The position numbers and the translations under genes are program-made. This document shows, piece by piece, positions 8,908-12,655 of a stretch of 12,655 nucleotides of DNA. A model generated the notes under the pieces. The model saw only the letters and a list, made by a program, of their open reading frames with translations. It made no database searches and had not been told where the DNA came from. Origin of the DNA: Prevotellaceae bacterium (GTDB lineage Bacteria > Bacteroidota > Bacteroidia > Bacteroidales > Bacteroidaceae); the NCBI GenBank assembly GCA_030523505.1, contig JAUNIK010000034.1, positions 1-12,655 of the forward strand, written 5' to 3'. Numbering within the stretch: position 1 is the stretch's first letter; each line of letters opens with the position of its first letter.

Positions 8908-8939
8908 CAAAATTAGTGCAAATCAACGAGAAAAACAAA
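8908..8939 (-). promoter_or_regulatory. Promoter of tamL, very close to the start codon
   Basis: On the minus strand, TTTG (8939-8936), a 20-nt spacer and TAATTTTG (8915-8908) match the Bacteroidota -33 and -7 elements perfectly. Only TAGT (8907-8904) separates the -7 box from the tamL ATG, so transcription would begin at or next to the start codon. Confidence 0.7.
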
Positions 8940-8974
8940 TTTATTAGTGATTACATTCCGATTTACACCTAATA

Positions 8975-9196
8975 TTGTTATTAAAGGGGCAAAACTCGAC
9001 GACAGCCTGCGGTATAACCGATATGATTATGCACACCATGGAGCGTTATTTCAGCAAGGACGATGATATGGAGATCACCGACGCTGAGATTGCCGATATG
9101 GCAGACAAGTGCACCACTGGCGATTCGCACACCGTTGGTGGCCTGAAGGTCTTGAAGATGCAGGATGTAGTGGAGATTTACCGCATGGCGAAGTAA
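8975..9196 (+). pseudogene. Remnant of an iron-containing alcohol dehydrogenase
   Basis: The frame encodes TACGITDMIMHTMERYF followed by a segment ending VLKMQDVVEIYRMAK. From memory of the family, the first part matches the middle of iron-containing (YqhD/butanol dehydrogenase-like) alcohol dehydrogenases, around a conserved region following the metal-binding domain entry (TACGxxDxxxHxxERYF), and the last part matches their extreme C-terminus. The usual length is about 385-390 residues, but here only 65-70 codons remain: everything before TACG is gone, as is the stretch between the two parts. The reading frame survives across the join near DMEITD. There is no good start codon context (the first is a TTG; ATGs follow at 9023, 9029 and 9038) and no promoter, so I call it a pseudogene. 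The alternative is a real small protein from ATG 9023. Confidence 0.62.
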
Positions 9197-9572
9197 TGCC
9201 GGTTTTCGCTATTACGATTGCGAATATTTTTTACATCGATAAAACTCGTTTGTCATTTCACCGTTTTGACCACATGAAAACGGTGGAATGACATCATGAA
9301 ACCGCCGAAATGAGGAACTCAAAACGGTGGAATGACAACACAAAATCAGCGCTTTCGCAACACACTGAAAATCAAATGGTTACAACGGCATATTTCGGAC
9401 AAATAAAGAAATCGCCCATTTTTACGAATACGAATTATATTTACATCCTCCAATAGCACAAAACACATCATTCATGACATTCACTGCCATATTTCCAATG
9501 TACTCTCCTATAATCAGAATTTCTCGTATAAAGCAATAAATACACTTTCGAATCCTTAATTATCGTGAAAAG
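9197..9572. other. Gene-free AT-rich region with repeats
   Basis: No convincing gene is seen between the dehydrogenase remnant and the sigma-factor promoter. The region holds an inverted-repeat block at 9250-9338 and an imperfect 26-bp direct repeat (9212-9237 and 9422-9447, 21 of 26 identical by hand count) that flanks that block. The part from about 9450 to 9572 is AT-rich with nothing recognisable. Confidence 0.6.
9250..9338. repeat. Inverted and direct repeat block, 22-bp period
   Basis: TTGTCATTTCACCGTTTTGA (9250-9269) is the inverted complement of 9319-9338 at 19 of 20 positions. A second complementary arm, AAAACGGTGGAATGACA, lies at 9277-9293, and a weaker copy (AAACCGCCGAAATGA) at 9299-9313. 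The three direct copies start at 9277, 9299 and 9321, exactly 22 bp apart. In RNA the left arm could pair with either the near or the far right arm. This could be a small mobile or palindromic repeat, a protein-binding array or a decayed terminator. Confidence 0.6.
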
Positions 9573-9604
9573 TTTGTTTACTCGGGGAAAATTGAGTAAC
9601 TTTG
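9573..9604 (+). promoter_or_regulatory. Promoter of the sigma-factor gene
   Basis: TTTG (9573-9576), a 20-nt spacer and TAACTTTG (9597-9604) match the Bacteroidota -33 and -7 elements. The ATG at 9623 follows 18 bp later, giving a short leader with no Shine-Dalgarno sequence. It is the only clear promoter before the genes that follow up to 12632. Confidence 0.75.
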
Positions 9605-9622
9605 CATAAATAATGTTATTGT

Positions 9623-10261
9623 ATGGACAATAAAGCATCTTTTCACGACAAGAACAGCGAGGAGGCTCTGCTGAACCAATACATCAGCGACATAGCCGGT
9701 TGCAAACCTCTTTCACAAGAAGAGGAGAAGAAATTGTCGGCATTGATTCTTGCGGGCAATGAGCGTGCAAAGGATAAACTGGTGAGCGCCAACCTGATGT
9801 TCGTGGTGAGCATTGCACGTCAGTACAAAACGGATGGTGTGGATATGATGGACCTTATAAACGAGGGAAACATAGCACTGATAAAGGCTGCCGGAAAATA
9901 CGACGCATCGAAGGGCAAGCGATTCACACAGTATGCCGTATGGGACATCAAAAAAGCCATCGAAGCTTATCTGCCAAAGGAAGAGGTGAAGATGAACCGC
10001 ACTGCTACAGAGCATATTGCCAGCAAAGGGGGCGAAGCTGACAAGACGGCCAATGAGTTCACTGCCAACGAGCAGATGATAGAGGCTATAGCAATGCTTC
10101 CTGAACGCGAACAGACGGTGCTCAACGCCTATTTCGGCATCGAAACCGAACAGCTGACAATGGCTGAGATTGGGGAAGCAATGGGATTGAAACGCGAACG
10201 AGTTCGCCAGATTCGTGATCGTGCCCTGCGACGTTTGCACAGTTTCAGGAACATTATATAA
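9623..10261 (+). CDS. Short sigma-70 family RNA polymerase sigma factor
   Basis: Promoter-specificity subunit, 212 residues. Region 1.2-like sequence spans 16-55 (LLNQYISDIAGCKPLSQEEE). Region 2 spans 56-117 (ANLMFVVSIARQY, DLINEGNIALIKAAGKYD, RFTQYAVWDIKKAI) and is clearly RpoD-like. Region 4 spans about 152-209 and ends in the helix-turn-helix LTMAEIGEAMGLKRERVRQI. Between them are only about 34 residues in place of region 3, and the housekeeping Bacteroidota RpoD, from memory, is about 285 residues. In region 2.4 the usual tryptophan pair used in promoter melting is W107-D108, so the second aromatic residue is lost. It is therefore an alternative sigma factor, not the housekeeping one, and no anti-sigma gene is adjacent. 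It has its own promoter. Confidence 0.92.
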   Translation: MDNKASFHDKNSEEALLNQYISDIAGCKPLSQEEEKKLSALILAGNERAKDKLVSANLMFVVSIARQYKTDGVDMMDLINEGNIALIKAAGKYDASKGKRFTQYAVWDIKKAIEAYLPKEEVKMNRTATEHIASKGGEADKTANEFTANEQMIEAIAMLPEREQTVLNAYFGIETEQLTMAEIGEAMGLKRERVRQIRDRALRRLHSFRNII

Positions 10262-10315
10262 AAGCCCCCCAGCCCCCAAAAGAGGAGGGAGTAGCCCCAC
10301 CCACAATGGGGAGCG
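10262..10315. repeat. C-rich repeat after the sigma-factor stop
   Basis: Directly after the stop come AGCCCCCCAGCCCCC, then AGAGGAGGGAG, then a small hairpin CCCCA (10295-10299) and TGGGG (10307-10311). It resembles in style the C-rich elements after 6670 and 12632, though the copies differ. It has no T-run, so it is not a standard intrinsic terminator; an A-run (10323-10331) follows. Confidence 0.5.
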
Positions 10316-10349
10316 GTTAAGTAAAAAAAAATAGAAGTTAGAATAACCA

Positions 10350-10365
10350 ACGGGAAAGTTCCCGT
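10350..10365. repeat. Short inverted repeat in the leader of the exported protein gene
   Basis: ACGGGAA (10350-10356) and TTCCCGT (10359-10365) are perfect complements separated by two bases and end 16 bp before the ATG at 10382. The pair could be a protein-binding site or, with a slightly larger loop, a leader hairpin. No TAnnTTTG box is seen between 10262 and 10381. Confidence 0.45.
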
Positions 10366-10381
10366 AAAATACAATAAAAAG

Positions 10382-10966
10382 ATGAAACGAAACAGCAAGA
10401 TTATACTCTTTTGCGTTGCAATGATGATGATGGCTCTCCAGAGTTTCGCCGTAGTAAAGCCAACAAAACTCTATGCTTACGGATTCGCAGCATCGTTCAA
10501 CGACTCAACGGTATATATCACCGACATCATGGAACTCGACTCTGCATGGGTTGACGTGAAGACCGGCTTCCTCTATAGCCGCGAGAACTACTCATACCAG
10601 TTGAAGCAGCATCTCCAGACTCAGGGTGTAAAGGCTCCTACTTGCATCATTTCTTTCGCAGCAAAGAGAAAAGACGCTGAGAAGAAATACATGAAACTTC
10701 GCAAGAAGTACACCAAAGTGGCTGGACAGTACACAGTAAAGCCTGTCACCGAACAGGAGTTCAAGTTCAGCAGCATCTCCGCCCTGGGCGATCCTAATGT
10801 GAACACCAACTACACCAAGGAGTCGATAAAGGCTGAGGAGAAGGCTCAGAAGGAAGCACGAAAGGCGGCTAAGGAGAAGGCTGTACAGGCTAAGCGTGAG
10901 GCTGCAGAGAAGAGAAAGCAGCAGGCTGCAAAGAACAGGGAAGTAAAGCGACAGCAGAAGAGATAA
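10382..10966 (+). CDS. Exported protein of unknown function with basic coiled tail
   Basis: The 194-residue product has a signal peptide MKRNSKIILFCVAMMMMALQSFA, probably cut after A23, so it should be periplasmic or secreted. Residues 24-140 form a globular domain beginning VVKPTKLYAYGFAASFNDSTVYITDIMELD that I do not assign to a family; it contains one cysteine (in APTCIISF). Residues 145-194 are almost entirely Lys, Ala, Glu, Arg and Gln and should form a charged helix or coiled coil, perhaps binding nucleic acid, peptidoglycan or another protein. Its stop codon touches the kinase start with no gap, which suggests one operon and translational coupling. Whether it is a partner or substrate of the kinase is unknown. 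Confidence 0.85.
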   Translation: MKRNSKIILFCVAMMMMALQSFAVVKPTKLYAYGFAASFNDSTVYITDIMELDSAWVDVKTGFLYSRENYSYQLKQHLQTQGVKAPTCIISFAAKRKDAEKKYMKLRKKYTKVAGQYTVKPVTEQEFKFSSISALGDPNVNTNYTKESIKAEEKAQKEARKAAKEKAVQAKREAAEKRKQQAAKNREVKRQQKR

Positions 10967-11878
10967 ATGGCGGGAATCAACACTTACAGAGTAGCCGACA
11001 TGCCACTGAGAATCGTTTTTGCCGACTCTCAGAACAATTCCCCTGCCCTACTCCCTTCATTCGAACCTTTCCGCATAGCCAACGAGAACGTCAACGACAG
11101 TGAGCTGTTCTTCCAACTGACCGTAGATGACAGCATCCGACCAGTTCCAAAGACCGAGCGCGAGAGAATTCGCACCGTAGATACGGGCAATGGCGATACT
11201 ATCGTTGATATAATAAGCGACGGAGGATATCAGTTCATCATCAAGGACATCTCGGGAAACAGCTGTTGCCTGCTCATCACCGACAAGGATTTCCGTCATT
11301 GCCGATGTGCTCTGAACGGCACCTATGGCATGCGAACCTTCGGATTGAACAACGCCCTGATGCTTATCTTCGCCTTTGCAGGTAGTCGCAACGACATTGT
11401 GCTCATTCATGCATCACTGGTAAGACACAACGGGTGGGGCTACGCCTTCACCGCAAAGAGCGGAACGGGCAAGAGCACCCAGGTGAGTATGTGGCTAAGA
11501 CATATTCCGGGATGTGACCTGATGAACGACGACAACCCTATCATACGAATCGTTGACGGCGAATCATACATCTATGGAAGTCCCTGGAGCGGCAAGACGC
11601 CTTGCTATCGCAATGTGAAGGCACGCCTCGGAGCTGTGACGCAGATTGTGAGAGATCCGGAGAACTATGTCGAGAAGATAAAGACCATCGAGGCATTCAC
11701 GAAGATGCTCGCCGCCTGTTCGTCGATGAAATGGGACATCACCATTTTCGACAACATCTGTAAGATAATAACAAAAATCATTGAGACGACACCGATATAC
11801 AATCTCCACTGTCGTCCCGACAAAGAAGCAGCACTAATATGCAAGGAAGCAATATCGAGAAGCGAGAAGTGCAAATGA
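10967..11878 (+). CDS. HprK-like P-loop kinase of a PqqD-associated system
   Basis: Probable ATP-dependent protein or peptide kinase related to HPr kinase. The 303 residues have a strand-rich N-terminal part (1-125) and a HprK-type C-terminal domain. Walker A is AKSGTGKST (163-171). NDDNPIIR (187-194) fits the acidic Walker B-like motif, and GSPWSGKTP (204-212) is the loop typical of HprK-related kinases found beside PqqD proteins. Homologues in lasso-peptide clusters phosphorylate a precursor peptide; another named group is the HPr-rel-A systems. The 303 residues are about the same length as classic HprK, but the N-terminal half does not look like its receiver domain and no HPr gene is nearby. 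The start touches the preceding stop (TAAATG), and the end overlaps the next start (ATGA). The substrate is not known. Confidence 0.8.
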   Translation: MAGINTYRVADMPLRIVFADSQNNSPALLPSFEPFRIANENVNDSELFFQLTVDDSIRPVPKTERERIRTVDTGNGDTIVDIISDGGYQFIIKDISGNSCCLLITDKDFRHCRCALNGTYGMRTFGLNNALMLIFAFAGSRNDIVLIHASLVRHNGWGYAFTAKSGTGKSTQVSMWLRHIPGCDLMNDDNPIIRIVDGESYIYGSPWSGKTPCYRNVKARLGAVTQIVRDPENYVEKIKTIEAFTKMLAACSSMKWDITIFDNICKIITKIIETTPIYNLHCRPDKEAALICKEAISRSEKCK

Positions 11879-12321
11879 ACAATGCGGAATTCTTCCCGAA
11901 GCTTATAGCACTGATGGAAGAAGGCCACACTATATCACTGACACTCAGAGGTTTCAGCATGCGTCCGTTTCTTGAAGACAAACGCGATACTGCCGAACTG
12001 AAAAAGGCTGTTGCCCCACAGGTTGGTGAACCAGTGCTGGCAGAGATTGCTCCTGGGAAGTATGTTCTGCACCGCCTAATCAGTCATGATGGCGAGGATG
12101 TCGTTCTCTTAGGCGATGGCAATCTTTCACCTGAATACTGCAAATACAGCGACATCAAAGCACAGGTGATAGGCTTCTATCGCAAAGGGCGCACCACAAT
12201 GGACATGGTAGATGGCAAAAAATGGAAGATATATTCTTGGTTTTGGATGCACCTCCGCCCTATCCGCCGCTATCTGTTGGCATTCTATCGCCGGTGGGTT
12301 AAATACATAGGTCCAATGTAA
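11875..12321 (+). CDS. S24/S26-family serine peptidase, SipW-like
   Basis: Probable processing peptidase of 148 residues. The catalytic serine motif is GFSMRPFL with S28. The second box is VLHRLI with H66 where bacterial signal peptidase I has lysine, so a Ser-His dyad as in SipW and ER-type enzymes is likely. LGDGN (79-83) fits the conserved glycine-aspartate box. There is no N-terminal membrane anchor; instead the C-terminus (about 115-148) is rich in Trp, Tyr and Arg and may lie on the membrane. I chose ATG 11875 over 11839 because ATGA overlaps the kinase stop by 4 bp, the usual coupled arrangement, and the 12 extra residues look non-conserved. Beside a kinase and a PqqD protein, it may cut a leader peptide. 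Confidence 0.82.
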   Translation: MNNAEFFPKLIALMEEGHTISLTLRGFSMRPFLEDKRDTAELKKAVAPQVGEPVLAEIAPGKYVLHRLISHDGEDVVLLGDGNLSPEYCKYSDIKAQVIGFYRKGRTTMDMVDGKKWKIYSWFWMHLRPIRRYLLAFYRRWVKYIGPM

Positions 12322-12362
12322 GCTACGCCCCAACCATTAACAGAAATCAAACAAAAAAGAAT

Positions 12363-12632
12363 ATGAGAACAAAGAAAGGTTTTGTACTTCACAACGTCTG
12401 CGGTGAGAATGTTGTCATCGCAGAAGGAAGAGAGAATATCGACTTCAACAATATCATATCAATGAACGAGACTGCCGCTTATATCTGGGAGCACCTCACA
12501 GGTAAGGATTTCACCGAAGAAGACATGGCAGAAGTTCTCTTAAAAGAATATGATGTAGACAAAGCAACCGCTTTGGCCGACTGTAAGAGTTTGGCAGAGC
12601 GCTGGCTCGAAGCAGGACTTTGCGAAGAATAG
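12363..12632 (+). CDS. PqqD-like peptide-recognition protein
   Basis: The 89-residue product has the PqqD pattern: GFVLHNVCGENVVIAEG, then FNNIISMNETAAYIWEHL, a helix EEDMAEVLLKEYDVD, and a last helix ending LAERWLEAGLCEE. PqqD domains (RiPP recognition elements) bind the leader of a precursor peptide and present it to a modifying enzyme. It follows the peptidase by 41 bp with an A-rich leader (CAAACAAAAAAGAATATG) and no Shine-Dalgarno. It completes the kinase, peptidase and PqqD set. Precursor and other enzymes, if any, lie beyond the right edge. Confidence 0.85.
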   Translation: MRTKKGFVLHNVCGENVVIAEGRENIDFNNIISMNETAAYIWEHLTGKDFTEEDMAEVLLKEYDVDKATALADCKSLAERWLEAGLCEE

Positions 12633-12655
12633 GAGGCCCCCTCCTAACGTCCCCC
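12631..12655. repeat. C-rich repeat after the PqqD gene (cut by window end)
   Basis: AGGAGG (12631-12636) and CCTCCT (12640-12645) form a 6-bp hairpin that starts inside the stop codon. More C follows up to the window edge, so the element is incomplete. It is the third C-rich element directly behind a stop codon in this window. Confidence 0.5.

Noticed and set aside
9277..9337. Intrinsic terminator of the dehydrogenase remnant
   Set aside because: The hairpin is strong but no T-run follows it on the plus strand.
9250..9338. CRISPR array
   Set aside because: Copies are only 15-17 bp with 5-7 bp between them, include an inverted copy, and have no cas genes.
9277..9342. Iteron-like replication origin from the 22-bp repeats
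   Set aside because: Only three copies exist, one of them poor, and no rep gene or plasmid function is nearby.
9713..10306. 197-codon open frame on the minus strand across the sigma-factor gene
   Set aside because: It is antisense to clear sigma-70 regions 2 and 4, so it is a shadow.
11839..11874. Earlier ATG at 11839 for the peptidase
   Set aside because: It needs a 40-bp overlap with the kinase; the ATGA overlap at 11875 is the usual coupled start.

Overview
The window looks like chromosomal DNA of a Bacteroidales bacterium, most likely Prevotella or a close relative. The reasons are: a Rho factor with a long acidic disordered N-terminal extension, a TamL-type lipoprotein Omp85 protein, start codons without Shine-Dalgarno sequences but with A-rich leaders, and several promoters of the Bacteroidota form (TTG or TTTG, a spacer of 20 nt, then TAnnTTTG). 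The genus is inferred from overall character, not from a marker gene.

Left part (1-6148): three tightly spaced genes run rightward, rho (5' end outside the window), a UvrA-family excinuclease ATPase and a family 2 glycosyltransferase, probably one transcript. The glycosyltransferase overlaps tail to tail by 46 bp with a leftward metallo-beta-lactamase-fold hydrolase of the YycJ/WalJ type. That hydrolase gene and a small rightward lipoprotein gene are divergently transcribed from a short region with two recognisable promoters and a 14-bp palindrome.

Middle part (6671-9622): a C-rich hairpin repeat separates the lipoprotein gene from a leftward tamL-like gene, whose promoter lies so close to its ATG that the mRNA may be leaderless. 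Upstream of tamL is a 65-70 codon remnant of an iron-containing alcohol dehydrogenase that has lost its N-terminal half and most of its C-terminal domain. The following 426 bp hold no gene but carry inverted and direct repeats, then a clear promoter for a short sigma-70 factor.

Right part (9623-12655): the sigma factor is followed by another C-rich repeat and then four co-directional genes: an exported protein with a lysine/alanine-rich coiled tail, an HprK-like P-loop kinase (zero spacing), an S24/S26-type serine peptidase (ATGA overlap) and a PqqD-like protein. Kinase, leader-type peptidase and PqqD-type peptide-binding domain together suggest a peptide-modification (RiPP-like) cassette that continues past the right edge. 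It is the best candidate for an uncharacterised system here. No precursor peptide or radical SAM enzyme is visible inside the window. No tRNA, rRNA, CRISPR array, transposase or phage gene was found.
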